Program-made: the position numbers and the translations under genes | Shown: positions 23,521 through 36,255 of the stretch, one piece after another | Layout of the letters: the number at the start of each line of letters is the position of its first letter | Numbering within the stretch: the first letter of the stretch is position 1 | The notes under the pieces: generated by a model | The model's input: only the letters and a program-made list of their open reading frames with translations | What the model was told of the DNA's origin: nothing | Database searches by the model: none | NCBI RefSeq assembly: GCF_014851395.1 | Contig: NW_024044459.1 | Coordinates: 3,322,112-3,386,111, forward strand | Length of the DNA: 64,000 nucleotides | Reading direction: 5' to 3' | Origin: Micropterus salmoides | Taxonomy: Eukaryota > Chordata > Actinopteri > Centrarchiformes > Centrarchidae

Positions 23521-23888
23521 CACCATGCATGAACCTGTTTTGTTTACCTGCCACTTCTGAAATATATGGCTGTACCTGAAGTAAAATCATAAATAATTTA
23601 TATATAAATTGTTTATAATTTATATATAAATTACTTAATGTAAAAAAAATTTTCATGGATGTATTTACACCAAAACTGGCGAAAGCATGGTATATTTAAT
23701 GTGGAAGAATTGTAGAATTTGGTGTATATAAAAAAAATTACACATGGTGCTCTGTGTGTTTAAAGGACTGGCCAAAATTATTTTCAACTACCAAGATATA
23801 TCTAGTAAAACCCATCACTTTGTTTTTCCAGTGTTATGTTGCATGTGGGAATGCAAAGACTGTGGGAGGGGGGTTATAAGAAGATATG

Positions 23889-24075
23889 GGTCCGTATTTA
23901 TCAAGCTTCTCAGAATTACTCACAAGAACCCTGCTAAGAATTGACTTAAGAGTAAAACATTCTTGACTTAAAGCTGCACTTAAAAGTTAGTAATCAAGCA
24001 TCCCAGTCCTAATTTAAGTGAAGTGTAGGACTAAATCTTACGTGTCAGGCTGACAGCTGACTCATGACACTTGCA
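23889..24075. mobile_element. Miniature DNA transposon, copy 2 (see 13.86 kb)
   Basis: Begins GGGTCCGTATTTATCAAGCT and runs collinear with 13858-14070, with about one difference per ten bases by eye. No coding capacity. Confidence 0.55.
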
Positions 24076-24079
24076 ACGG

Positions 24080-25650
24080 GGATTTTGGCAATACATTATG
24101 ATATACACATTGTAAATGAAAGATTAAAAAAAGTTGATTGTCATATGATTGCCAATAATTGCGCCTATTAGGCCTACACCTGGGAAGCCGTCTATTTTCA
24201 AGAATTGTGTTTGTTTCTGTTGGATTACGGGGGGTGTTGTTGGGAAGTCAGTGAAATACGTCACAGTGTGTGAAGCTGTCAGTGCCATAATTGCATCCAT
24301 GACAATTCGGCTGAAGGTTGTGATGTCCTCAAATCATCAGCATTGCATTGCTACATTTGTCCTGTGGTAAAGAAACAAATGTTGTTTTCCTGTGATAACG
24401 GGATGATTTTCCTGAGATCCCGAGGATTTCGACCGATGTCAGCTGGGACATCTCATGTGAGCAACCTCTCTGGTATGAAAACTATTCTATGCATGACCCT
24501 TGACCTGCCTTACCAAAGACAAAAGACCATAGTTAGAATATGAATGTGAGTGTAAGAGTGCAGGCACGTCTACAGGGTCGTCAGGTGGGCTCCCTCTCAA
24601 TAACTGGTGTTTTGTTGAGTCAGTGGGTTCCACCATCCCTGAACCACCTCCATCTTTACCTGCACCACATACTCAACACAGCCTTCTGAAGAAAGCTATA
24701 TTCACTTCCTCCTACAACATCAGGAAATTATTTGTGAGCTGAGACCACATCTTTTATGCAAGGCATTTATTCTTAATTCTAAGAGCAACATTTCATCATT
24801 ATTTTCAATTGAGTCCTTTATGTTATGGGTTAGATTTTCTTTTATATTCAGTAACACATATATAAACTGAAAAAGCCAGAACCACATTGATTTACAATCT
24901 TCATATTGAACCTCAGTACAATTAAAATTATTCTGACTCAACATGGACTATTAATCAGTCGTGTGTTGAGGGTTGCAGGGATGGTCCAGGTTATTTACAG
25001 CAGTGTGCAGGAATTCCTCTTCTCACTCCACCCAGCTCTCTGCCACATGTAAAATGCACAGCCTTTACGCTGGAAAGTGAAAGTAGATACTGGTGAGGCA
25101 TGCAAGTGTTAAAATAACAAACCTAAAACAAGAGAATCTGTTGCTGCGGGAAACATTTGAAAACCTGCACCAGCTAGCTGACTGAAGTGGTTGCATGAGA
25201 AGAAAAATCTGATTACTGAGAATTCAGCATCTGCAGAAGACATTTAGCTTACTGTTGTAGAATCAGGTTTAATAAAAAAGACATAAAGGTTTCTCCCCAG
25301 CGGTCACTGCATGCACCCCAGAGGGTGAAGTCAGTACTAACACAAACTGGTTATTTAGGTAAATGGTTTTGCTAACTGAACAACATAAAAAGTTTTTTAA
25401 GACTGTAATCTACAAGTTCATTAAAACTTTACTTGTGTGAGTGAATTTACTTTAATACTTCCACCACTCTTTGGTGTGACATAGTCCAAATTTGGCAAAA
25501 TATTTGACAAAATCATAACTTGACATCACTTGAATGCACAATTATGCTACATTTACATGTCTGGGCAATGAAATTCACAAAATTTAAATAAAATACAATT
25601 TTCCTTTGCATCTGCAAACTCGTAAAATTAACTTCTGCAGCCTTTTGAGG
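24080..25650. other. Intergenic, no gene seen
   Basis: No supported exon or recognised repeat. It is downstream of the GLIPR2-like gene and may include its 3'UTR (from 25658 leftwards). Confidence 0.45.
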
Positions 25651-25658
25651 TAATGTAC

Positions 25659-27919
25659 TCAATCACCTTCTCAGACAAAAAATATCCAAAATTGTGGTAC
25701 AAAAATGTTACCTAGGGGGAGGACGTTTTTCTCAAAGTATCCCGGCATGTTCATGTTGCCAGCTGGCCGGTACTGCCCAACCACAAAGATCATGTTGCCA
25801 TTAGTGGCCATACCCACACCCAGTTCAGTGCTGTCTTTCCAAACCACCTGAGTAAAATGACCTGCAGGAAGAAACAAAGCACTGTAGTGAGGTTAAAGTC
25901 TGATCCTGATTTTCTAACTTGCCTTAAATGCATAATATTTTATACCTAAATCTAAAACTTTATGAAACTAAATTCAAATAAACAGCAACATAAGGTTGAT
26001 CAAAGTTTATCTTTGATTTTTATCTTCCCCCAAAAATACATTTTTACAGAGCAACATAAATTTGTAACTTTTTCATTCTTATAAACCTTCTTACTCATCT
26101 TCACATTTCAAATCTATGGCTATTTGGTTATCATGTGGATTGTGTTTTACCAGTCCCACTGAGGAATCCAGGTTTCTCAAAGTTGTAATCCTTGATCTCA
26201 CTGTACCATGAATCTACAGCTTCTGCCCCTAAAACATGAAATAGAAAAAAAAATGCATTAAAATAACATGATATTGACATTTGAATTGATAGTAGCAAAG
26301 AAGGGAGTCTTATAATAAAAAAACCCCAACAACAATGAGGATAACATTGTGTAGTGCCAGAAGAATCAGAAAAATTCCAAGAACTGAGTCAGGAATATCT
26401 TTCAGTTTGCTATGTTACATTTACATTTACTAATTTAGCTGACACTTTTACCCAAAGCGATGTACAATGGTAAATATGTCAAGAGGTGGAAAGAGTACAA
26501 AAATATTCTTCTTAAGTAAAAGTAGTGTTACTTTGAAGAACTTTTACGTAAGTACAAGTAAAATTACCGGTATAAAAAACAACTCAACATAAAACGGGAC
26601 GGCTGTGGCTCAGGAGGTGGAGTGGGTTGGTTGTTAATTGGAAGGTTGGTGGTTCAATCCCAGATCCCCCAAGCTACATGTCAAAGTGTCCTTGGGCAAG
26701 ATACTGAACCCCGAATTGCCCCTGGCGGCTGTTCCGCCAGTGTATAAATGTGAGTGAATGGTGAATGCAAAAAAGACTAGAACGGCACTATACAAATACA
26801 GACATTTACATTTAAAAAGTTTCTCATTTAAGTCTTTTTCAAGTAAAAGTGTTGAGTAAGTAAACTCAAATAACTTAGTTGCTTTTTTAACATCCACAAA
26901 TAACATATTTATATTGATTAAATATCTTATTTATTATTTATTACAGGCCTACTTGTTATAGTAAATCACAGTGTTTTGCGATTTGATAAGGTACTTTGCC
27001 AAAGCAATGGTGCAAAACAACGCTAGAGACCTTTTATGTTATATTGAGAAGTTTTGAGAATGTTTCATTTCATTAGCCTATGAAACTGTGGCGGAACAGA
27101 TTAATCAATGACAGGTCACACTTTGCTGGGTCTCTCTCACCAAAAGCATATGTCTTATCCACTGCTCCATCACCACCCAGTTAGCTAACTTTAGCCACCA
27201 TTTAAGCTATTGGTCACACCAGAACAAATCTTATTGCTTAGTAATTGAACTTTTAATCTATAAACAAAGAACAGTAGCATTTCTTCTTTTAAAAACGACA
27301 CAGTCTCATATTTATCGATCATGTTCATGATCGATTAAAAGGATGACGTGATGGTAAAGGTTTAGCAGAAATTAGAATGAAATAAAGAACCGAATGCAAA
27401 GTCTGATTGAATGACGAGGCAGATGATAAAATGACGAGGCAGATGATAAAAAGAAGAATTTGATAAAAGGATGGAATTGAAAGGGGATAGCAGCAATCCA
27501 CCTGTTGGGTTAATGGTTGCTGAGCTGGACTTAGCGTAGACGTTCTCTCCGTCCTTAGTGTCACTGTGCTGCAGGGTTTTGATTGACAGCAGGTGATCGG
27601 CCCATTTCTGAGCTGAAGCTGTCAACTCACTGCTAAGAGTCAACGGTGGTGTGTTGTGCTTCGCTCTGTAGGCATTATGGGCTTCCAGGAACTTCTGCTG
27701 AAAGCTTGCATCTGTAGATAAAAAGACATTATCAATTGATGAACTTTCAGTGCTTAGAGGAAACATTACAGCAAATACTGGAGCTGACATGTTCAAACAA
27801 TGTGGATGTAGACAGAATAAATCATGCCCTGTGATAATACCAATCCTCTGAATGATGATGCCTTTTGTGTTCTTGCTGTGCAAAAGAATCCCTGAGCAGA
27901 CAACACACTAACCTGCCAT
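25659..27919 (-). CDS. glipr2l: CAP-domain protein of the GLIPR2/GAPR-1 type, complete
   Basis: Coding exons, 5' to 3': 27919-27913 (ATGGCAG), 27711-27502, 26228-26151, 25861-25712, 25669-25659 (ending VLPLEGD, TGA). All have GT/AG borders and compatible phases. The total is 456 bp, which gives 151 aa, close to the 154 aa of human GLIPR2. The protein is a single CAP domain without signal peptide: FLEAHNAYRAKHNTPPL near the N terminus, HSDTKDGENV, WYSEIKDYNFEKPGFLSGTG, GHFTQVVWKDSTELGVG (CAP signature 1) and YRPAGNMNMPGYF. The two His and two Glu of the CAP cavity are present. GLIPR2 is a peripheral Golgi protein linked to autophagy control through Beclin 1. Here the start is MADA, not MG, so the N-myristoylation Gly of mammalian GLIPR2 is absent; this suggests the fish GLIPR2-like paralogue group. 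The tiny last exon is the least certain part. Confidence 0.85.
26413..26472. repeat. Common fish repeat fragment (intron of the CAP gene)
   Basis: TTACATTTACATTTACTAAT ... CCAAAGCGATGTACAATGG is a phrase found widely in teleost interspersed repeats. Class not assigned. Confidence 0.45.
26592..26815 (+). mobile_element. tRNA-derived SINE in an intron of the CAP gene
   Basis: A-box-like TGGCTCAGGAGGTGGAG and B box GGTTCAATCCC (26652-26662) are followed by a conserved body (AAGTGTCCTTGGGCAAGATA, TGAACCCCGAATTGCCCC) known from fish SINEs. Antisense to the host gene, between its second and third coding exons. Confidence 0.75.
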
Positions 27920-27939
27920 TGTGTCTGTGGTTATGAAGG

Positions 27940-28333
27940 CTGAAAACAGATAAGAACAGGATTGAATAATAAAAAAAACATACTCAAACAAATTGGAAAA
28001 AAACAATAAATGATTAAATATTCTGTTAAAAAATAATACATTTTATTTGTAATGTACTTATATTAAACAAATCCCAAAGTGCTACAGTATAAAATCAGCT
28101 AAAAATAAAAACACTTAGAGCATTAAGCATTAGCAAGGTGCTCAAGCTTAGTGGTGCTGATGAAAGGAGTCATGTCATACAGTTGAGAGCTTATCTAGCA
28201 GCAGTAAACACAAATTCCCTCCTGTGACTGCAGTAATCTCCAGCACTTACCTGGTTCAGGCTGCTTTCCTAAGGTCTGGAGGAATGTCCTGTAAAGAGAC
28301 AGTTCCTGTTGCTGTCTGAAGCTAGTATTTATA
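27940..28333 (-). promoter_or_regulatory. CAP gene 5' end: TATA box, non-coding exon 1, UTR part of exon 2
   Basis: TATAAATA on the minus strand (28333-28326) would set initiation near 28300. A non-coding exon then runs to a good donor (CCAG then GTAAGT) at 28251. The next acceptor (TTTTCAG) is near 27940, 20 bases before the ATG at 27919. Predicted from motifs only. Confidence 0.55.
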
Positions 28334-28399
28334 TCCATGAGCCAGACCTCTCCCTCCTCATCCATATGTAGGAGGAGACAGACACCCAGCTCTTGTCTG

Positions 28400-30480
28400 T
28401 AATTATTTCACTGCACTTATCCTTTTTGAAAATTGATCATAGTTTACAGTGTTGCTGTTTGCAAGATATGCCACATTCTCCACGTGCAGATTTAAATTCA
28501 GTGATTAGTATGAGTTTTTGACATTTTAGTTTCTCTAATCAGTGATTCTCCAGATACATTAGGGTATATGCGGCAGGAAAAAAATGGTTTCTTTTCATCT
28601 ATTACGTCATAAAGCATGTGATAATTTGTAAATGTTTTCCTGGTTCCTTGGAAGTTCCTTTTTGTATGCTCATATAACCACACTAAACAAATGAGTGAAG
28701 ACATGTTGAGGTGAAGTCAAACAGGTTCAGGTAAACACTTCTCCAGTAAACGACAGATTCCTTCCAACCATCCTACAGCGATCGTCTACAGTTGCTGATG
28801 GTTTTCAGCAAGTTGAGGTCTAAATCAAACACAAACATAAGACTTATTAGCTGATAAGTTGTTCACCCTAAAGCTTTACTTTGGACTGTGTTTCAGCTCA
28901 CAAGAAGTAAAGCAGTTATGTATGGGGATGGCTACCACTTTTTCATGTCAGATACCAATACTGATTCCTGGGCTTTGGGTACTTGCTGATACCGAGTACA
29001 ATCTGATACCAATGTAATATGACTAAGCTGCGTTCCTCACTGTGAGGATGAGACTGGAAATCGTTCATCATGTGTAAGGCAACATTATATAAGGTTTGGT
29101 GCAATTTGGGGCCCCTATCATTTCAGATTGTAATTCACCACTGTCATAAATAGAAATGGATCCACACTGCATTTGTCAAGATTACAATACAATCAAAAAG
29201 TAGCAAGCTGCAAATGTTGCTAACGGAGCCAAACATCAAGCAAGTGCAACAACACCAGACCTAGCAATATTACTGACTAGTCGGACTGTGCACACAGAAA
29301 GAGACAGCATGTTGTCTGTCTCGCAGCCTTTTATTTTACAAAACTCTCTATTTTATCTTCTTCCTCCGTCAACATCCTCTTTTCGGTCTCTTCACCTCTA
29401 CCATAGAGGCTACTAAATCTGGTTATGTTGCCTGCTCTCCACCAGCACCTGCATAATGTTGCTCAAACAAAGCTAGACAGCAACCAACACAAGAGCACTT
29501 ACGATAACATTACCAATGTCTGAATATGTTATCTACTAACATTAAGTTTGCTAACATCAACTCAAGATTTAGAACAAGCTGCTGAATCTCTGTCCTTGAA
29601 ACCTCTTTTGCTCAAGTTCGACAACTTTGCTAACACAGGCAAATCACGCAACCAATCCTACAACGTTGTCTTCGTTCTCTTCACAGCCTCTGCCATGAGA
29701 ATAAAGTCATTGCTAAAAGCATAATCTGGCCAGCATTCCTTTCTTACTAAATGTATTTGCTGTTTAGTAGTGTATAAATGTAATTTTTAGGTTTGAATTG
29801 TAGCAATAAGACCCATGGCATATTTGCATGAACACACATTTTCCTATCTTCTTCTTTAATATTCATATCATTTTAAATATTTGGCACACTAAAAAATATA
29901 GGTGAAGGATCAAGAGTTGTATTAGGTTACCTTTCAAATTCATATACCCACACTGTATTTAATTGCCTTTACCCTGTTTATCATTATTGGGGCAAGTAGA
30001 GAGCAACACACAGTATGAAACTGCTTTTTGTCTCTGGCAATACGTTATCAGTCTAATCTGCTTGATAAATGATTACATTACACAACTGTTCAAACAGAAA
30101 ATGTCCAGGAAGTTTACAAGTCATACCCCTTATTGTAATGTGAGGAAGTCAGATAGAAACTGGCTTAATGAACACACTTTGATGTTTTCTAAGCCAGTTT
30201 TTATCTGAATTCCTCGGAATTTTCACACAAAGTTTCTTTCCAGCCTAACCTGATTATTTTAAAAGGTCTGTTCCCCCAAATTACAAAATTATATATCTTC
30301 TCACTTAGCCATGAAGAGATTTAAATTTAAAATTAAATTTGAGCAGTACTTTTATAAGTATTAAAGTTATTAAAGTCAATAGCATTGTGATAAGCTTTGC
30401 ATGACTTATAAGACCCAATCAGGAAGCCAAACGTGAGTGTCTTCGTTTTTATCAGTCCTGTTTTTAAAGTCCTCCATTTT
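28400..30480. other. Intergenic, with a probable repeat at about 28925-29170
   Basis: The part 28960-29030 (AGATACCAATACTGATTCCTG ... ACTTGCTGATACCGAG) has the repeated ATACCGAT-type text of a common fish interspersed repeat. Otherwise no gene is seen. Confidence 0.4.
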
Positions 30481-30496
30481 TCCTCGCTACCCCGTT

Positions 30497-30540
30497 TAAA
30501 AAAAAAACAACCCCCCCCCCCCCCCCCACCCAAAAAAAAT
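30497..30540. repeat. Adjacent poly(A) and poly(C) tracts flanked by inverted 7-mers
   Basis: A10 and C19-type runs lie between ACCCCGT (30489-30495) and ACGGGGT (30541-30547). Confidence 0.9.
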
Positions 30541-30717
30541 ACGGGGTTAGCAGTGTTTTCAGACTTCTCTGTTTTAGGTGTTGGGATTCACCATTTTAGT
30601 CTGGAGGCAGGTCAAAACAGCAAAAGGTCTACGTTTTAAAACGAAAGCATAGTGGATGTAGCCTGGGGAGATACGATCTGACCTTCTAACTCAACATGGC
30701 TGCTTATTAATTCCAGG

Positions 30718-31381
30718 TGTTATGACCCTGGGGTCATATTTTGTTTGTTTTTATCTCCCCCTGCAATGTCAGCTGTCTCTCCTCCCTTAGAGTGTGTGTG
30801 TTTGTGTATGCAGGTAATGGAGAACAGGTGGACACACTGGATTGGTCCTGCTGAGCTGATTGGAGTCTCCTGATTGGTCACCTGGATGACAGCAGCCATC
30901 TTAAGCCCCACAGACAGGAACTCCTCTCTCTCTCTGCCATTCCCAACCTGAGCCTGTGTACTGTGTGTTATACCTGTTAGTTGTGAGTAGGAAACTGCTG
31001 TGATTAGAGAAGACCTTGTAAATGAATCTGTGTAGCTTAGCTTCGTAATTCTGATTGTTGTTGACAACCTTTTTTGTTGTTGGCTTTAGCCATTATGTTG
31101 TATATATTTTGTTATAAGCCCTTTTTGTTTGCACCCTATTTTCTCCTGTTTTTGAGATTAGAAGCCTAGTTTAGAGCTTTGTCTTTTATTTACTTTCTGT
31201 TTTTGGTTTAGGAAAGTTTAGGTTTATTTGTTTTGGTGGTTGTTTTGGGCACTGCTCATCTCTGAAGCCAATAATACTGCTAAATTGTATTTCCTGTGTT
31301 CTGGCCTTGTTTGGGAATGGGAACAGTGGGAAGCTACACTTTTGTTGCGTCCAGGACACCCCTAGACCTTGGGACATAACA
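30718..31381. mobile_element. Solo LTR, 664 bp, with 4-bp target duplication
   Basis: Begins TGTTATGACCC and ends GGGACATAACA, a TG...CA pair with inverted termini. CAGG is found directly on both sides (30714-30717 and 31382-31385). No internal retroviral or gypsy genes, so it is a recombined solo LTR. Transcriptional orientation is not clear. Confidence 0.85.
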
Positions 31382-31399
31382 CAGGACTGCGTTGGCTTT

Positions 31400-32800
31400 G
31401 CTGCCTCTGCCTCCTGGATTAGATGCTGCCATAGGCAGTTTTACTATTGAGTAAAGTAACTTCCAATGTGTGTTGCTTTGGTGTGCAGCCTTTGCCTGAC
31501 TTACCTGAATGAACGCACTATATTCCGTTGGGTGTATCAAATTGGTAGTATTGAACGCAGCTCTTTTACGTGGTAAACACAACCCTAATAATCTGGTTTA
31601 CTACAGAGGTATGAATGCAAAATAAACATTTTGCTGAAATAACTACATAATGATGCCTATTAGTTTAACATATGAACTGAAAAGCGTGAGGGAAGATAAT
31701 TCCACCTTTTAATCCCAACGATTTTACCTAAAAAGTAAATTTAATGAAAGATATGAACTGAGCTACTCCTGCTGGCAGCGGCTCTGTCCCTCAGCTCTGC
31801 CTGCTCCGCTACACTGTGAGATACAGGCGGATTTTTCACTTAAGGCGAATATTTTTGAAATTACTACCGCCTTGCGAAATTCTTGCATTGCAAGTGGCTG
31901 TTGGACTTCTTTTGTTTTCCAATTTCAAATATTTCCACACTGCAGAAATTTTAGCTACACCTCAACCACTCTAGAAGAGCCATCACATAAACAGAGTTGA
32001 ACATGGAACATGAACATGGGGGGCCATGTTCCGCCGTTGTATTATACTGCACAACAAAGATGTTTGTATGACTTACTGCAGACCCCCGTAAATTAGTTGG
32101 GGTCTGTAGGTGCTTTAGCTGTTAAATGCTCCATGTTCACCAGCTAGTCGCTAACATTGTCTGCCTGCTGTTTTGTGCTGCAGGTTGCGTACAGTGGGTT
32201 TATCAGAGCTTTCTCACAGAAAATGCTGTTGATGAGAGCAGTAAGACTGAACCAAGGCAGTCAATTTGTGGGTGGTATACAAAAACAATTAGGCATAGAG
32301 GCTATATAGCTCTGTAGATTTGACAGGCTGTTAGCCAAAGCAGTACATTGAGCTCCAGCAGCAACGGTCCTTTCCAATTGTGTCCCTATTGGCTTTTATT
32401 TAAAGTTTCCATCCTCTAACATGGCATTGAAAATCCATCCTTGCTGTGGTGGCAGAGAATTCATCTATTTTATATTCATGCTGATAATATATATTATGCC
32501 AGGTTTTTTTATATGTGTGTGTGTGAACATCTTTGAAATTGTTATGTCTTATGCCTTCTGCACCGGGAAATATACAATTTTCATGACATTCGTCACTGCG
32601 CTCCTATGTATTCCACTTCTGTCAAAGACAGTACATTGTACATTCTATGTACACATAGTCACAGCACTCAAAGAAGAAACGTTTCTATTTGTGAGGTAGA
32701 TGAGTAGTTTTTCCCAATGAGGTTGAATGGGAAAAAAACTGACTACCGCAGACCACAAAATATGGAAAATAAATAAATCAAATCAAAGTCACAAACACAT
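31400..32800. repeat. Interspersed repeat-like DNA, no gene
   Basis: A block at about 32090-32330 (TTAAATGCTCCATGTTCACC ... GCTAACATTGTCTGCCTGCTG) is familiar as a teleost dispersed repeat. Boundaries and class are not resolved. No supported exon. Confidence 0.35.
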
Positions 32801-32806
32801 TAGCCC

Positions 32807-33637
32807 AATGTAACTGGCGGAGCTGGATAGATAGAATAATCAGGTTAGGATGCTGTGAAAAATCTGGGGAGAAACTTCCTAGAAACTGGCTGTGTAAACA
32901 TACAGTATCACATTACAACAGGGCCCCAGATGAAAACTAATACTGTAGAAGACACACCTACACGTAGCTGACCAAAAACCAGTATGAGAAGAGAGGTGCA
33001 CAAGGAAGTGAGAACAGAAATGTTAATTACAGTGTCATTTTTCGCTGAAGGAGCTGATGGATCAGTGAAGAAAAAGCAAAATGATAGTGAATGTAGATAC
33101 TTTGAATTCTAAAGAGACAGATTGCAGAGAGATCGTTCCAAGAAAAACATAAACGAGAGAAATAAAATAAAAGAGACATTCCCACTTGTTGGGTACAAGA
33201 CTTGAAAAGAATAAATGTATCGTCATATTGATTGACAGGCCCATGAAAGTGGTTGCTGATTTTGCAACAAAATGTATCCATATACATTTACAATAAGTGT
33301 TGTGCTGTGAAAATGTCCTGAAAATGAAATATTCAATGAAGAAACTGCATCATAAAGCTGGGCTTTATGCTGATCAATCTGCTGGATATATACAAATATC
33401 AAATTTACTCTCACAAATGATTCAAAAAATTGTCTGTTGAATGAAAGTTTCACAGAAGGCCAATGTAACTGGCTGAGCTTGATAGATAGAATAATCAGGT
33501 TAGGATGCTGTGAAAGTTCTGAGGAAGTCAGATAGCATAGTATCTTCCTAGAAACTGTCTGTGTAAACATACAGTATCACAGCAGGGCCCCATATGATAA
33601 CAAATACTGTAGAAGACACACCTGCACGCAATAACCA
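32807..33637. repeat. Unnamed ~650-bp repeat, copies 1 and 2 (tandem)
   Basis: CCAATGTAACTGGC starts at 32808 and again at 33461, each followed by collinear text (AGATAGAATAATCAGGTTAG, ACATACAGTATCAC, GAAGACACACCT). The period is about 653 bp. Copy 2 is cut at 33637 by a hAT-like MITE. Confidence 0.75.
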
Positions 33638-33800
33638 GTGTTGGGCAGGCTAATTGGAAAATGTAGTGAGCTAATCTACTAGCTATTCTACATTAAATGA
33701 AGCTTCACTACACAGAAGCTACCCCCCAGTGAAATGTAGCAAGCTAAGCTATATATATAATTTTTTAAATCTAGATTAATCTAGATTAATCTAGATTTTT
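33638..33800. mobile_element. hAT-like MITE fragment with a palindromic triplet
   Basis: Starts (C)AGTGTTGGGCAGGCTAATTG, a terminus of abundant hAT-type elements. It carries three consecutive AATCTAGATT palindromes at 33768-33798. The right end is not defined. Confidence 0.5.
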
Positions 33801-34559
33801 AAAATTAATGGCTCATTTGAATTCTGCCGAAGGCATTCAGAATATGTGTGCTACCCAAATAATGACTAAAAGTAAGTCTTTGAGAACGGGTTTTTCAAGC
33901 CAGGTGGCACATTAGACCAGGGCTCATCTCCTGTTTCCAAAATGCATTACAAACTACTTGATAAAACCATTGGGAAGCTTCTTAAAAAATAAATTTTCCT
34001 TGAAGCAAACCTGGCGGCTTCATAGCTGCATCCATGTTAGCACCTCACGTTTGATGTGGTAATTTCACAGTAGGCATACACACAGGTTCTATGACTCATT
34101 CTCGCCCCTACAATGCAATTCGGCTAGGTATACATCTGCGCTAAAATATCAAGGTGAAAGTCATCATAGCTTGCGTAGTAGGCCTACATCTGCAGCCTGT
34201 TTTCCTGCTCTACTGTGAAGACCCTGTTATTTGGCTGTGAGCATCCTGGTGGCATCCTGAATGAAACACCAATCGTCCCTAGAGTGACTCTTGACGTTTA
34301 AACTTCACTAGCTTCTAAACTGTAAAACTTTGACATTTAAAACTTCAGGATGTGTTAAAGTACTAACTAATCTTTTATGTGATCACGACCATGGCGCAAA
34401 AAATTGCTTGAGTGAATTTACTTTCTGTGATTGAAAACAGCTTCTTTCATATAACTCTGTGAAAGTGTGACGCAGCACGTTAACGCCGATAACGGCCCGC
34501 CACTAACATATATGCACACACTCACACGCAGTATAGGCTTATTTATATTGAATTAACTT

Positions 34560-35312
34560 AGAAGAATAGAAGTAGTAGTTTTATAACAAAATGTATCCAT
34601 ATACACTTACAATAAGTGTGCCACCAAGTTTTGTGCTGTGATCCTCAAAATGAAATATTCAGTGTAGAAACAGCATCATATCTGTGGCTTTATGCTGATC
34701 AACCTGCTGGATATATACAAATATCAAATTTACTTTCACAAATGATTCAAAAAATTGTCTGTTGAATGAAAGTTTCACATAAGGCCAATGTAACTGGCTG
34801 AGCTTGAGAGATAAATCAGAATAAGCTGGGAAGAAACTTGCTGAGAAAATTCTGAGGAAGTCAGATAGTATCTTAAAAGAAACTGGTTTAAGTACATTAC
34901 AAAAAGACCACTAGAGATGGAACAGATACACCTGCATGTAGCTGACCAATAACCAGTATGAGAAGAGAGGTTCACAAGGAAAGAACAACAGCAGTGAGAA
35001 CTGATACTCATGTTAAATACCTTGTTATTTTCGTCTAAAGGAGCTGATGGATTAGTGAATAAAAAGCAAAATGATAGTGAATGTAGATGCGTTGAATTCT
35101 AAAGAGACAAATGTTCTAATTAAAGGGAGATTGTTCCAAGAAAAACATAATCAACAAAAAGAATAGAATAAAAGAGACAAGTCATGACAAGACTTGAATA
35201 GAGGTAAATAAAACTGAAATGTATCATCATGTCATATCAACATATCACATGGCCTGCTTGATCATGCTGAGGCTGGATTACCAACCCAACCAAACCTTGA
35301 GTGCCCCAAGGC
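34560..35312. repeat. Unnamed ~650-bp repeat, copy 3
   Basis: Collinear with copies 1/2 (ACAAAATGTATCCATATACA, CTGGATATATACAAATATCA, CCAATGTAACTGGCTGAGCT at about 34784) and extends further to GGCTGGATTACCAACCCAAC. No coding potential. Confidence 0.7.
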
Positions 35313-36255
35313 CCAAATTACTTGTGCATGAGTAGTTTGTGGTTATTTAATTACTTTATTTTGTAATGTGCACTAAAACACAAAATTAACTGAAATTGTT
35401 TAGAGCATTTCAGTCAGGACAGACTTGAATGAGTGAACAACAATAATTCATGACATGTGATGCGTTGATTTGAGAATGTGAAAAGTAATTTGGCGATTAG
35501 ATCCCATCGTGAAGATGTGGTATTTAATGGCGGTGAACCCACAGAGGCATAGAATGCAGACACTGGTGATGGTGATGATGGATGAAGAGAATGCTGAGGA
35601 TCTGGATGTGATAAGGAAGACTTGAACTGGGCCTGGATCTGATGAGCAGGAGGTGAATGGGATGGAGGAGGGCCACAGCGGTACGTACTGGATAACAGCT
35701 GGCACAGAGGAGAGAACAAATTTAAAGTTTGATAGTGACTTCATGATTAACTGTGCTGATTGTGGTAAGATCTGATAAACCAAGGGAGAATTGCTTTATT
35801 TTGTAATGTGCACTAAAACACAAAATGAACTGAATTCAATGGACACAAGTAAGAGTTATTAACTCATACGGCATCAATGGGATAAATACCTAAGGGAAGC
35901 AATAAAAATTAACAAATGGGTGAAAGAATGAAGGAACGTAAACCTGTAGTATAGAGTTAAGGAGGGTGCAGACAATGTAGTCACTCTGTATACAAGCATT
36001 AGTGCTTTGAAATTGATTTGGCAGTCCATGGGAAGCCAGTGGAGGTCCCTGAGTAGTAGGGTGACATAAGTCCCTTTGAGCACATTTTTAAATAAATTAG
36101 CACTTTTGCAGAACTCTGAAGTGAAGAGTCCAATTCTGAGGCAGGGCTGAACTGGGGAAAAAAATCCTTTTTTTGGTCCAGGCGGCCCACAAAAATCAGA
36201 CCCTCCAATACACCATCACTGCAATCCTCTTAAATATGCTATAATATTCCCCCAA

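Noticed and set aside
26592..26665. tRNA gene
   Set aside because: Same reasoning: it is the head of a SINE with a conserved non-tRNA body.
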